Source: DATBAK01 sp038240075
GTDB lineage: Bacteria; Actinomycetota; Acidimicrobiia; IMCC26256; PALSA-610
Reading direction: 5' to 3'
Length of the DNA stretch: 64,000 bases
Assembly (NCBI GenBank): GCA_038240075.1
Contig: JBBSEC010000008.1
Location: 1-64,000 of the forward strand
Shown piece by piece: positions 8,092-15,460 of this stretch. The notes beneath the pieces were generated by a model. That model was not told the DNA's origin, made no database searches, and saw only the letters and a program-made list of their open reading frames with translations. A program made the position numbers and the translations under genes. Each line of letters begins with the position of its first letter. The first letter of the stretch is position 1.

Positions 8092-8498
8092 CCGCTGCCG
8101 GTTCCGTGGGTGCGGCCACCCGGCGGCACGATCTCGGTGCGTTCATCCGTGAGCAACGACGCACGGCGCGGCTGTCGCTGCGCAAGCTGAGCGAGCTCGC
8201 GGGGATCTCGAACCCGTATCTCAGCCAGATCGAACGTGGTCTGCGGAAGCCGTCGGCCGAGATCCTGCAGTCGATTGCGAAGGGACTGCGCATCTCCGCC
8301 GAGACGCTCTACGTCCGCGCCGGTATCCTCGACGAGCGCGGCGACGGGCCCGATCTCGCGGGCCAGATCTTGAGCGATCCGAGCGTCAGTGAGCGCCAGA
8401 AGCAGGCGTTGATCGAGATCTACCGGTCGTTCCAGGCCGAGACGGCCGCCGAACGCGCCCGCGAAGGGGCGGTCTCCGAACGAGGGGTCCCCGGGTAG
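8088..8498 (+). CDS. XRE-family transcriptional regulator
   Basis: A 136-residue DNA-binding protein. The helix-turn-helix occupies about residues 18-72: IREQRRTARLSLRKLSELAGISNPYLSQIERGLRKPSAE, followed by ILQSIAKGLRISAETLYVRAGIL. This cassette belongs to a conserved actinobacterial XRE group. The C-terminal 50 residues are helical (SERQKQALIEIYRSFQ) and may mediate dimerisation. The ATG at 8088 overlaps the stop of the RsiG-like gene, and mshA follows after 9 bases. Target genes are not evident. Confidence 0.85.
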   Translation: MTAAGSVGAATRRHDLGAFIREQRRTARLSLRKLSELAGISNPYLSQIERGLRKPSAEILQSIAKGLRISAETLYVRAGILDERGDGPDLAGQILSDPSVSERQKQALIEIYRSFQAETAAERAREGAVSERGVPG

Positions 8499-8507
8499 CA
8501 TCCGGAA

Positions 8508-9740
8508 ATGCCGGTTCGCCGGGTTGCCGTCCTCAGCGTCCACACCTCGCCGCTCGCCCAGCCGGGTGCAGGCGACGGTGGAGGAATGAACGTCTACGTC
8601 CGAGCGCTCGCGGCCGGGCTCGCCCACGCGGGTGTCGAGTGCGACGTCTTCACCCGTCGCGAAGACCCCTCGTCGGCCACCGTCACACGCGTCGAAGACC
8701 GCTTTCGCGTCGTGCACCTCGACGTCGGGCCGAGCGGTCCAATGGCGCTGCACGATCTGACCGCGCTCATCGATCCGTTCTCCGACGCGGTGCTCGATCA
8801 CATGCGCAGCACCGGCGACGAGTACGACGTGCTGCACGCCAACTACTGGATCTCGGGTGCGGTCGGCCATCGACTCAAGCACGCCCTCGACCGGCCGCTC
8901 GTCGCCACGTTCCACACGCTCGCGCGGGTCAAGGCCGAAGCCGGCTTCGACGACGAGCCCGAACAGCGCGCGCGGCTCGAGCACGAAATCATCGACTGCG
9001 CCGACCTCATGCTCGCGTCGACCGCCGAAGAGCGGATGCAGCTCGCGGCGCTCTACGGCGCGGAGCCGTCGCGCATCGAGATCGTGCCGCCGGGTGTCGA
9101 CCACTCGGTGTTCCGCCCGAGCCCCGGGCACGGTGCCGCGCTGCGCGAGCAGCTCGGTCTCGGCGACCGGCCCATGCTGTTGTTCGTCGGTCGCATCCAG
9201 CCGCTCAAGGGTGTCGACGTCGCGTTGCGCGCGCTGGCGGAGCTCGACGACCAGACCGCGACGCTCGTCGTCGTCGGCGGTCCGAGCGGTCCGTCGGGCA
9301 CCTCGGAGTCGGAGCGCCTCCACGCGCTGGTCGACGAGCTCGGCCTCGCGTCGCGCGTGGTGTTCCTCCCACCTCAGCCCCACGACGCGCTCGCCGACTT
9401 CTACCGCGCCGCGGATGTGTGCGTGGTGCCGTCGCGCAGTGAATCGTTCGGTCTTGTCGCGCTCGAAGCCGCCGCGTGCGGCACCCCCGTCGTTGCCGCG
9501 GCGGTCGGAGGTCTGCGCTCGCTCGTCGACGACGGCGTCACCGGATTCCTCGTCGAAGGCCACGAACCGGCCGATTACGCGACGCCACTCTCGTACCTGC
9601 TCGGTGACCCGTTGCGCGCGGCCGAGATGGGTGAGGCCGCCGTCGCGCGCTCGGGTCGCTATTCGTGGAGCATCACCGCGGCGCGGTTGCGCCGTCTCTA
9701 CGGCGACCTCGTCGCACGCAGCCTCGTTCAGTGCCGCTGA
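8508..9740 (+). CDS. mshA: D-inositol-3-phosphate glycosyltransferase (mycothiol biosynthesis)
   Basis: MshA transfers GlcNAc from UDP-GlcNAc to inositol 3-phosphate, the first step of mycothiol synthesis in the cytoplasm. The 410-residue GT4 protein has the family's N-terminal glycine loop GDGGGMNVYV (22-31), LHANYWISG, FHTLARVK, the PPGVDHSVFRP hinge, FVGRIQPLKGVDVAL and the nucleotide-sugar motif SESFGLVALEAAACGTPVV. It overlaps the YbjN-like gene by 10 bases, a neighbour arrangement seen in other actinobacteria. It is the strongest single marker that the host is an actinobacterium. No other msh gene is in the window. Confidence 0.9.
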   Translation: MPVRRVAVLSVHTSPLAQPGAGDGGGMNVYVRALAAGLAHAGVECDVFTRREDPSSATVTRVEDRFRVVHLDVGPSGPMALHDLTALIDPFSDAVLDHMRSTGDEYDVLHANYWISGAVGHRLKHALDRPLVATFHTLARVKAEAGFDDEPEQRARLEHEIIDCADLMLASTAEERMQLAALYGAEPSRIEIVPPGVDHSVFRPSPGHGAALREQLGLGDRPMLLFVGRIQPLKGVDVALRALAELDDQTATLVVVGGPSGPSGTSESERLHALVDELGLASRVVFLPPQPHDALADFYRAADVCVVPSRSESFGLVALEAAACGTPVVAAAVGGLRSLVDDGVTGFLVEGHEPADYATPLSYLLGDPLRAAEMGEAAVARSGRYSWSITAARLRRLYGDLVARSLVQCR

Positions 9741-10219
9741 GCGACCAGGCACACCCGGACGACGCGCACCCGGGCGCATCGCCCGACCCCGCGCGGTACG
9801 CCGCCGCGCACGCGTTGCTCGCCGGTCACCTCGAAGGTGAGGTCAGTCGCGAGCCGTGGGTGCAGGTCGTCGAGTACGACGCGAGCATCCCGCGCTGGTA
9901 CGTGCGCTTCGGTTGCGACGGTCGCGACGCGGCGACGATCTATTTCGACCTGCACCAGCGCACCCTGCGCTACGAGCTCTACTTCGTTCCCGACCCTCCC
10001 GGCCACCACGAGGACCTGTACCGGTTCCTGCTCCAACGCAACCACTCCCTGTACGGCGCGCGCTTCTCGATCGGCCCCGACGGCGACGTCTACCTCACGG
10101 GGCGCACGCTGCTCGAGCACCTCGACGTCGAGGAGCTCGACCGCATCATCGGGGTGCTCTACGAGTTGGTGGAGCAGTGGTTCCAGCCGGTGATCCGCCT
10201 CGCCTTCCGACGGAGCTGA
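9731..10219 (+). CDS. YbjN-domain protein
   Basis: A 162-residue soluble protein with the YbjN-type alternating alpha/beta pattern: WVQVVEYDASIPRWYVRFGCDGRDAATIYFDLHQRTLRYELYF, then LYRFLLQRNHSLYGARFSIGPDGDVYLTGRT. The fold resembles type III secretion chaperones, and the function is unknown. GTG 9731 is preferred because it sits inside the last codons of mshA and gives a typical length; upstream in-frame codons belong to the mshA shadow. It is probably translated by coupling to mshA. Confidence 0.8.
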   Translation: MPLSDQAHPDDAHPGASPDPARYAAAHALLAGHLEGEVSREPWVQVVEYDASIPRWYVRFGCDGRDAATIYFDLHQRTLRYELYFVPDPPGHHEDLYRFLLQRNHSLYGARFSIGPDGDVYLTGRTLLEHLDVEELDRIIGVLYELVEQWFQPVIRLAFRRS

Positions 10220-10406
10220 CGTTCGTCTCGCCCAAGACGTCAGCATGTCGGACATTGCGTCTGACTGGCTTGCATCCCATCATCGTGGTCGGATACCTTG
10301 CGTCCGGGCCCGAGGTGCAACGGCTCCCGTCGTTCGGGGAAGTACGGCGGGACGTCGAGGTTCCTCGGGCCCGTTTCCGCGCACGGTCACCCCGGCGCCC
10401 GCTCCG

Positions 10407-10546
10407 GTCCTTGGTACTGCACCTATGACGCATACGACATAGGTGCAGCACCAAGGACGGGTTTTCGGCTGCCTGAGGCCACGGTGAGCCGTGCGACACG
10501 AGCCGCGGTCGGCACCCGGGTGCGCTCCCTGCGGGGGTTTGCGGTG
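10407..10546 (+). repeat. Dispersed hairpin repeat, copy 1
   Basis: The element lies between the YbjN gene and proC. It starts with a large inverted repeat: arms 10407-10427 and 10438-10458 pair at 20 of 21 positions around a 10-base loop (ACGCATACGA), followed by GGGTTTTC. The loop, right arm and about 90 bases downstream resemble the element at 45615-45741, including CGGTGAGCCGTGCGACACG (10479-10497; 17 of 19 positions match) and a closing GCGGGGGTTTG. It could act as a bidirectional terminator or be a small non-autonomous element. The rest of the 377-base gap (10220-10406 and 10547-10596) holds nothing I can identify. Confidence 0.75.
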
Positions 10547-10596
10547 ACCCACGACTCCGCGCTCCGGATCGCCGCGCGGTCGGTAGCCTCCGGCGT

Positions 10597-11415
10597 ATGA
10601 CTCGCGTGGCGCTGCTCGGCGGCGGAAAGATGGGCGGCGCCCTGGTGGGTGGGCTCCTCGCCGCCGATTTCGAAGGGGCCGACCTCGCGGTCGCGGAGGT
10701 CGACGCCGAGCGTCGTCGCGAGCTCGAAGGCCGCTTCCCCGACGTGCGCGTGGTGCCGAGCGTCTCGTGGGCGGTCGCCGACGCCGACGTCGTGGTCGTG
10801 TGCCTGAAGCCCGCCGACGTCGCCCCTGCGCTCGACGCCGCCGGCGCGGCACTCGGCACCGACGCGTTGGTCCTGTCGATCGCGGCCGGCGTCACGATCG
10901 CCGCCCTCGAGGCCGCGGCTCCCGGACGTCCCGTCGTGCGCGCGATGCCGAACACGCCCGCGACCATCGGGCTCGGCGCGGCTGCGATCGCGGCGGGATC
11001 GCACGCCAACGACGGCCACCTCGACCTCGCAGAGACGTTGCTCGGCGCGCTCGGCCTCGTCGTCCGCCTGCCCGAGCACCTGCTCGATGCCGTCACCGGG
11101 CTGTCGGGCTCAGGCCCGGCGTACCTGTTCCTCGTCGCCGAGGCGCTCGTCGAGGCGGGCGTGCTCGTCGGGTTGCCGCGCGACGTCGCGAGCCTGCTCG
11201 TGAACCAGACGCTGCTCGGCGCGTCGACGCTGCTGGCGCAGGGCGACGAAGGTCCCGAGGCGTTGCGCGCCGCGGTCACGTCGCCGGGTGGCACCACCGC
11301 GGCCGGCCTGCGCAGCCTCGAGGCGGCGGGCGTGCGCAGCGCGTTCATCGACGCCGTCGTCGCCGCCACGCGCCGCTCCGGAGAGCTTGGCGGACGACCC
11401 GCGACCGGGGTCTGA
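10597..11415 (+). CDS. proC: Pyrroline-5-carboxylate reductase
   Basis: Catalyses the last step of proline synthesis, NAD(P)H-dependent reduction of pyrroline-5-carboxylate. The 272-residue protein begins with the Rossmann motif LLGGGKMGGAL (residues 7-17), then CLKPADV, VRAMPNTPATIG and the family signature region VTGLSGSGPAYLFLVAEALVEAG through TLLGASTLL and VTSPGGTT. Length is normal. It is followed after 94 bases by the small HTH gene, the same order as proC and its small HTH neighbour in mycobacteria (Rv0500-Rv0500A). Confidence 0.95.
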   Translation: MTRVALLGGGKMGGALVGGLLAADFEGADLAVAEVDAERRRELEGRFPDVRVVPSVSWAVADADVVVVCLKPADVAPALDAAGAALGTDALVLSIAAGVTIAALEAAAPGRPVVRAMPNTPATIGLGAAAIAAGSHANDGHLDLAETLLGALGLVVRLPEHLLDAVTGLSGSGPAYLFLVAEALVEAGVLVGLPRDVASLLVNQTLLGASTLLAQGDEGPEALRAAVTSPGGTTAAGLRSLEAAGVRSAFIDAVVAATRRSGELGGRPATGV

Positions 11416-11448
11416 AACCCGCCCAAAAGGGTTTGACCCTGGTCACAC

Positions 11449-11477
11449 TCGACAACACGGGCAACCCGGCGTACAGT
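11449..11477 (+). promoter_or_regulatory. Candidate promoter of the HTH gene
   Basis: TCGACA (11449-11454) and TACAGT (11472-11477) are separated by 17 bases and match the -35 and -10 consensus at 5 and 4 of 6 positions. Transcription would start near 11484, about 26 bases before the GTG start of the HTH gene, with GGGAG as ribosome binding site in between. Confidence 0.45.
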
Positions 11478-11509
11478 TCTGCCGAGCGGTCGGAGTAGGG
11501 AGAATCCGC

Positions 11510-11704
11510 GTGGCGCAGGGGCTGAGCAAGGCGCGCTTTCTGACAGTTCAGGAAGTCGCGGATCTGATGCGGGTATCGTCGATGACGGTCTACCGGCTGA
11601 TCAAGGCGGGCGATTTGCCGGCTGTACGCGTTGGGCGGTCTTTCCGGGTGTCGGAGTTGGATGTCGACACCTACCTCGCCTCTCGCTACACGCAAGCCGG
11701 CTGA
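11510..11704 (+). CDS. Small excisionase/BldC-like helix-turn-helix protein
   Basis: A 64-residue MerR/excisionase-type DNA-binding domain and nothing else: FLTVQEVADLMRVSSMTVYRLIKAGDLPAVRVGRSFRV, then a helix to the end. Start GTG 11510 is preceded by AGGGAG at good spacing. It follows proC as in other actinobacteria. It is not linked to any integrase or phage gene, so a chromosomal regulator is more likely than a true excisionase. The very small AURKAIP1-like gene that follows it in mycobacteria was looked for and not found. Confidence 0.8.
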   Translation: MAQGLSKARFLTVQEVADLMRVSSMTVYRLIKAGDLPAVRVGRSFRVSELDVDTYLASRYTQAG

Positions 11705-11775
11705 ACGGACGCGCGGCGGTACGGAGCCTCCGGCTCCGTCACCGGGGGCTTCTGCGCGCTACGTTCAGGATTGTC

Positions 11776-12624
11776 GTGTCTGAGCAGCTGGGGTTCGTCT
11801 CGTTCCTGTCCGATTACGGGCACAGTGACGAGTTCGTCGGTGTCTGCAAGGGCGTGATGCTGGGCATCGCGCCCCATCTGACGATCCTCGACGTCACCCA
11901 CGACGTCGCCGCGTTCGACGTCCGGGCCGGCGCCCTCGCCCTGTCGCGGGCGGTTCAGTACCTGCCCGCCGGGGTCGTGCTGGCGATCGTCGATCCCGGC
12001 GTCGGGACGGCCCGCCGCTGCGTGGCCGTCGCGGTCGAGAACGGCTACCTGGTCGGTCCCGACAACGGGCTGCTGGCGCCGGCCGTCGCCATGCTGGGTG
12101 GGCCGCAGCAGACGGTGGCGCTCACGAGTGCGGAACACCGGCTGGATGCGCCCGGCGTCACGTTCGCGGGCCGCGACATCATGGCCCCCGCGGCGGCGTA
12201 CCTGGCCGACGGCACGCCGCTCACCGACCTGGGCGAGGAGATCGACCCGGTGACACTGGTGCCGGGCATGGTGCCGCTCCCGACCGAGTCCGACGACGGC
12301 GTGCTGGCCGGCGAGGTGCTGTGGGTCGACCACTTCGGCAACTGCCAGCTCAACCTCGATGCCGACATGCTGCGCGCCCGTGATCTCGGGCCCGGCGCGG
12401 GCTTCGAGATCCAGATCGGCGAGGTGTCGGGGCGGGTCCGGTGGGTCGACACCTTCTCGGAGGCCAAACCGTCCGAGCTCGTGGTGCTGGTCGACTCGTA
12501 CGGCCTGCTCGCCCTCGCCCTCGACCGCCAGAGCGCCGCGACGCGGCACAAGCTCAGGGTCGGGACGGCTGTCACCCTGATCCCGCCGGGCGCCACCGTT
12601 CCAGCCGTCGGGAGCCCCGAATGA
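11776..12624 (+). CDS. S-adenosyl-L-methionine hydrolase (SAM hydroxide adenosyltransferase, DUF62)
   Basis: The 282-residue protein belongs to the SAM hydroxide adenosyltransferase family, which splits SAM with water into adenosine and methionine; fluorinase and chlorinase are relatives. Visible hallmarks are FLSDYGHSDEFVGVCKGVM (10-28), AIVDPGVGTARR, LVGPDNGLLAP, FAGRDIMAPAAAYLADG and the C-terminal beta barrel starting with GEVLWVDHFGNCQLN. The GTG at 11776 gives the usual start. Its stop overlaps the ATG of a 29-codon membrane peptide gene. Confidence 0.9.
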   Translation: MSEQLGFVSFLSDYGHSDEFVGVCKGVMLGIAPHLTILDVTHDVAAFDVRAGALALSRAVQYLPAGVVLAIVDPGVGTARRCVAVAVENGYLVGPDNGLLAPAVAMLGGPQQTVALTSAEHRLDAPGVTFAGRDIMAPAAAYLADGTPLTDLGEEIDPVTLVPGMVPLPTESDDGVLAGEVLWVDHFGNCQLNLDADMLRARDLGPGAGFEIQIGEVSGRVRWVDTFSEAKPSELVVLVDSYGLLALALDRQSAATRHKLRVGTAVTLIPPGATVPAVGSPE

Positions 12625-12710
12625 GACGCGGAACGAGCCTGATCCTGGTCGCGCTGCTGGTGTTGATCCTGCTCGCGTCGCTGATGCAGTTCTTCATTCA
12701 GGGCCGCTGA
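12621..12710 (+). CDS. 29-residue single-span membrane peptide
   Basis: ATG 12621 overlaps the stop of the SAM hydrolase gene (ATGA). The encoded peptide has two arginines at the N-terminus, one strongly hydrophobic span (LILVALLVLILLASLMQFFI) and ends QGR. The composition and positive-inside topology fit a real small membrane protein translated by coupling. Function unknown; it would be missed by a normal length cutoff. Confidence 0.5.
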   Translation: MRRGTSLILVALLVLILLASLMQFFIQGR

Positions 12711-13200
12711 CCAGGCCATCTAGAAAAGCCACGGATAGTGGCAGAACTTCGCTCAAGTCGCGCTCTCCGCGAGCCGTAACTAGGGGCACACCCCCCTGAG
12801 GGGTCACAGATCCGGGGTTCCGGTTCGTGGGCGTGGGCGGCACGGCAGATCGGCGCGATGCACCAGCATCCCGCCGATGTTCGTGCAATGCCTCCCAGCC
12901 CGCCCCAGAAACGTCCGCACCCGCGGCCGGAGCCCCGTATTCCTGAGCGGTTCTCCCTCGCTCACTCCTGCGCCGCCCGGCTCCACCGTCCGCTTCTCCC
13001 TCGGACTGTGGTCGGCGGCTGGTTCGTTCCAACTTGTTTCGCTCACTCCTGCGCCGCCCGGCTCCACCGTCCGCTTCTCCCTCGGACTGTGGTCGGCGGC
13101 TGGTTCGTTCGCTGGCGAGCTTGACGCTCGCTTCGCTCACGCCTGCGCCGCGCCTGACCGGCACCGGAGTGGCGGAGGCGGGCGCCGGTACGATCCCGGC
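12711..13200 (+). other. 490-base non-coding stretch with possible structured RNA
   Basis: No convincing gene is present. At 12728-12742 GCCAC/GTGGC closes a 5-base loop, and two further short hairpins follow (ACTT/AAGT and CGCG/CGCG, 12746-12771), then CCCC/GGGG around 12791-12804. The 12959-13110 part is a direct repeat listed separately; 13130-13160 carries a degenerate partial third copy. The acyl-CoA ligase starts at 13201. I do not recognise a known riboswitch. Confidence 0.35.
12959..13110. repeat. 71-bp perfect direct repeat, two copies
   Basis: Positions 12959-13029 and 13040-13110 are identical over 71 bases, separated by 10 bases (CAACTTGTTT). Each starts CGCTCACTCCTGCGCCGC and ends GGCTGGTTCGTTC. 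A shorter related segment, CGCTCACGCCTGCGCCGC, starts near 13135. The repeat is upstream of the acyl-CoA ligase start and is not translated from the chosen start. Confidence 0.9.
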
Positions 13201-14724
13201 ATGAATCTCGCTTCGGTGCTGCTGGCGCGCGTCGCAACCGATGGCGATGCGATCGCGCTGCGCGCCGAAGCCGGAGCGAGCGCCGTCAGCTACGCCGAGC
13301 TCGACGACCGCTCGGGAGTCCTCGCCGGCGCGCTCCGCGAACGGCTCACGCCCGGTTCGCGCGTCGCCATCGTCACGGGCAACGTCCCCCTGTTCGTCGT
13401 GGCCTACCTCGCGTCCCTGCGCGCGGGCATGGTCGCGGTCCCGCTCGACCCGACGGCGCCCGCACGGGAGCTGAGTCGCGCGCTCACGATCGTGGGCGCC
13501 GAGCTGGTGATCGTCTCCGAGACCTACGGCGCGCACCGCGGGCTCGACGAGTGCGAGACCATCGCCTTCGACGCAGCAGGAATCGTGGCCGGCCTCGCGG
13601 CTCCTGCGACGCGCGAGATCGCGCCGGTCGCCGCCGGCGATCCGGCCGTGCTGCTCTTCACGTCGGGCACCGCGGGGGCGCCGAAGCCGGCGATCCTCAC
13701 GCATGGATCGCTCGCCGCGAACCTCGAGCAGGTGCAGCGGCACCCGGGCCTCGCGCTCCGGTCCGACGACATCGGGCTCGGGTTGCTCCCGTTCTTCCAC
13801 ATCTTCGGGCTCAACGTCGCGCTCGGTCTGCCGCTCGCGGCCGGCGCGTCGGTAGCGATCATTGAGCGCTTCGATCCGGCCGGTTCGCTCGCGCGGGTGC
13901 GCGATGCCGGCGTCACCGTGATCGCGGGCGTGCCGGCGGTCTTCTCCGCGTGGCTGGAACTCGCCGAGGCCCAGGCACCGAAGGCCGCGTTCGCCACGGT
14001 GCGCATGGCGGTCTCGGGCGCGGCGGCGCTTCCCGTGGAGGTCGCGGCGGCGATGCACGAGCGCTTCGGTGTCGACGTCCGCGAGGGCTACGGCCTCACC
14101 GAAGCCTCGCCCATCGTCGCGACGGCGGCGCTCGGCGGACCGGCACGGCCGGGATCGATCGGGCCGCCGCTCCCGGGTGTCGACGTGCGCCTGCTCGACC
14201 ACGATGGCACCGACGTGCTCGTCGGCGATCCCGGCGAGATCTGGGTGCGTGGCCCCAACGTGTTCGCGGGGTACTGGAACGACGTCGACGCGACCGCGCG
14301 CGTGCTCGACGCCGACGGATGGCTCCACACCGGTGATCTCGCGATCGTCGACGACGACGGTTGGTTGCGGCTCGTCGACCGCGCGAAAGATCTGATCATC
14401 GTCTCCGGCTTCAACGTGTACCCGGCCGAGGTCGAAGACGCGCTGGTCGAGCACCCCGACGTCGCCGAGGCCGCCGTGGTCGGTGTCGCGGATCCGAAGT
14501 CAGGCGAGGCGGTGGTCGCGTACGTCGTCCCGTGCGACGGCGCGAAACCCACGTGGACCGAGCTGACCGCGCATCTCCGTCGCCGCCTCGCGCGGTACAA
14601 GCTGCCGAGCCGCATCGAGCTCGTGAACGAGCTTCCTCACAACTACGCGGGCAAGGTCTCGCGTCGCGAGCTGCGGGCGCTCGCAGGTCGCGGTACCGAC
14701 GACGCGACTGCGAACCCCGCGTAG
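13201..14724 (+). CDS. Acyl-CoA synthetase (AMP-dependent ligase)
   Basis: Activates a carboxylic acid, probably a fatty acid, to its CoA thioester via an acyl-adenylate. The 507-residue ANL-superfamily protein carries the P-loop LLFTSGTAGAPK, FFHIFGL, YGLTEASPIV (acyl-adenylate contact), GWLHTGDLAIVDDDGWLRLVDRAKDLII (hinge region) and a C-terminal catalytic lysine in NYAGKVSRREL. Start ATG 13201 is chosen because upstream in-frame sequence only translates the 71-bp repeat. The 3' end overlaps the convergent membrane-protein gene by 82 bases. Chain-length specificity cannot be told. Confidence 0.9.
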   Translation: MNLASVLLARVATDGDAIALRAEAGASAVSYAELDDRSGVLAGALRERLTPGSRVAIVTGNVPLFVVAYLASLRAGMVAVPLDPTAPARELSRALTIVGAELVIVSETYGAHRGLDECETIAFDAAGIVAGLAAPATREIAPVAAGDPAVLLFTSGTAGAPKPAILTHGSLAANLEQVQRHPGLALRSDDIGLGLLPFFHIFGLNVALGLPLAAGASVAIIERFDPAGSLARVRDAGVTVIAGVPAVFSAWLELAEAQAPKAAFATVRMAVSGAAALPVEVAAAMHERFGVDVREGYGLTEASPIVATAALGGPARPGSIGPPLPGVDVRLLDHDGTDVLVGDPGEIWVRGPNVFAGYWNDVDATARVLDADGWLHTGDLAIVDDDGWLRLVDRAKDLIIVSGFNVYPAEVEDALVEHPDVAEAAVVGVADPKSGEAVVAYVVPCDGAKPTWTELTAHLRRRLARYKLPSRIELVNELPHNYAGKVSRRELRALAGRGTDDATANPA

Positions 14725-15362
14725 ATCACCGCGATCCCGGAAGCGAGCGTCGCGGCGAACGCCTGGTCCTTGCCGACCGCGCCTTGAATCAGCCCGCCGC
14801 TCGAGAGCACGAGGGTGCCCAGCGCGATGAGGCCGTTGCCGGCCGCGAGGCGCGAGGTCCCCGGCGCGCGCGAGCGTGCGAAGCGCACTGCCGACCAGAT
14901 CGCGCCGACGAGCACAACGGTCGCACCGACTCCGCTCGCCACACCGGCCAGGGCGCGCGGCATCACGCCGAAGTGGTCCTTTCCGATCGGGATGCCGCCG
15001 TCGGGCGCGATGTGTCCGTGGATCGGTGCGCTCAATACGACGCCGATCGCGAAGCCGGTGAAGAGGATCAGGCCCGTCTCCACGCGGTGGCCGACCTTCG
15101 CTCCCGCGAGGAGGTAGACGGTGCCGAGCCCGAGCCACGGTACGCAGAGCACCGCGCCGAGGAGGTAGAACACCCGAAATGTCCCGAGATCCCACCCGGT
15201 GGACGCTCCGGTGGCGAGCGACGCCGACGCGAGGGCGAACAGTGCGAGGGCAATCGTCCACGCCCGCTCGTGCGGTTTGCGCTTCCGGGTGAAGCGCACG
15301 CCGGTGGCCTGGGCAAACACGGTTGCGATCGCAGTCGCGAGGAAGGCGAGGCCGGCGACCAT
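14643..15362 (-). CDS. Multi-pass membrane protein of unknown function
   Basis: 239 residues with about seven hydrophobic segments, the first at the N-terminus (MVAGLAFLATAIATVFA), and a basic hydrophilic tail (SSVPRPASARSSRRE). I do not recognise the family. Start ATG 15362 follows GGTAGG/GAGGG; a longer frame begins at 15428 but would run through the Rex-like operator. It is divergent from rex and convergent with the acyl-CoA ligase, overlapping its last 82 bases. The Rex-like site lies 26 bases upstream of its start, so redox control is possible. Confidence 0.65.
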   Translation of the reverse strand: MVAGLAFLATAIATVFAQATGVRFTRKRKPHERAWTIALALFALASASLATGASTGWDLGTFRVFYLLGAVLCVPWLGLGTVYLLAGAKVGHRVETGLILFTGFAIGVVLSAPIHGHIAPDGGIPIGKDHFGVMPRALAGVASGVGATVVLVGAIWSAVRFARSRAPGTSRLAAGNGLIALGTLVLSSGGLIQGAVGKDQAFAATLASGIAVIYAGFAVASSVPRPASARSSRRETLPA

Positions 15363-15387
15363 CGCCCTCAAACCTACCGCTCCGACT

Positions 15388-15405
15388 TTGAGAATCCGGT
15401 CACAA
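15388..15405. promoter_or_regulatory. Candidate Rex operator
   Basis: TTGAGAATCCGGTCACAA matches the actinobacterial Rex operator TTGTGAACGCGTTCACAA at 14 of 18 positions, including the outer TTG and TCACAA. It lies between the divergent membrane-protein gene and rex. In Streptomyces, Rex represses its own rex-hem operon when NADH is high; this site would allow the same autoregulation of the downstream heme cluster. Confidence 0.65.
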
Positions 15406-15460
15406 GGTCCTACGCTCGGTGAGAACAAGCCGCTTCGGACCTCGAACCAGGGAGCACTTC

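Noticed and set aside
7143..9779. 878-codon minus-strand frame
   Set aside because: Antisense shadow of the MoaD-like, RsiG-like, XRE and mshA genes; no motif in it.
10298..10600. 100-codon plus-strand frame across the hairpin repeat
   Set aside because: No start context, no family, and the translated hairpin appears in several frames at both repeat copies.
11510..11704. Mobile element excisionase
   Set aside because: The HTH resembles Xis/BldC, but there is no integrase, attachment site or phage gene nearby, and the proC linkage is chromosomal in other actinobacteria.
11705..11775. Very small AURKAIP1-like gene expected after the proC-HTH pair
   Set aside because: No short Lys/Arg-rich frame of that type is found in the gap.
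12959..13110. CRISPR-like array
   Set aside because: Only two long copies with a 10-base spacer, and no cas genes anywhere in the window.
12877..13200. N-terminal extension of the acyl-CoA ligase in the same frame
   Set aside because: It merely translates the 71-bp direct repeat; the ANL fold starts normally at ATG 13201.
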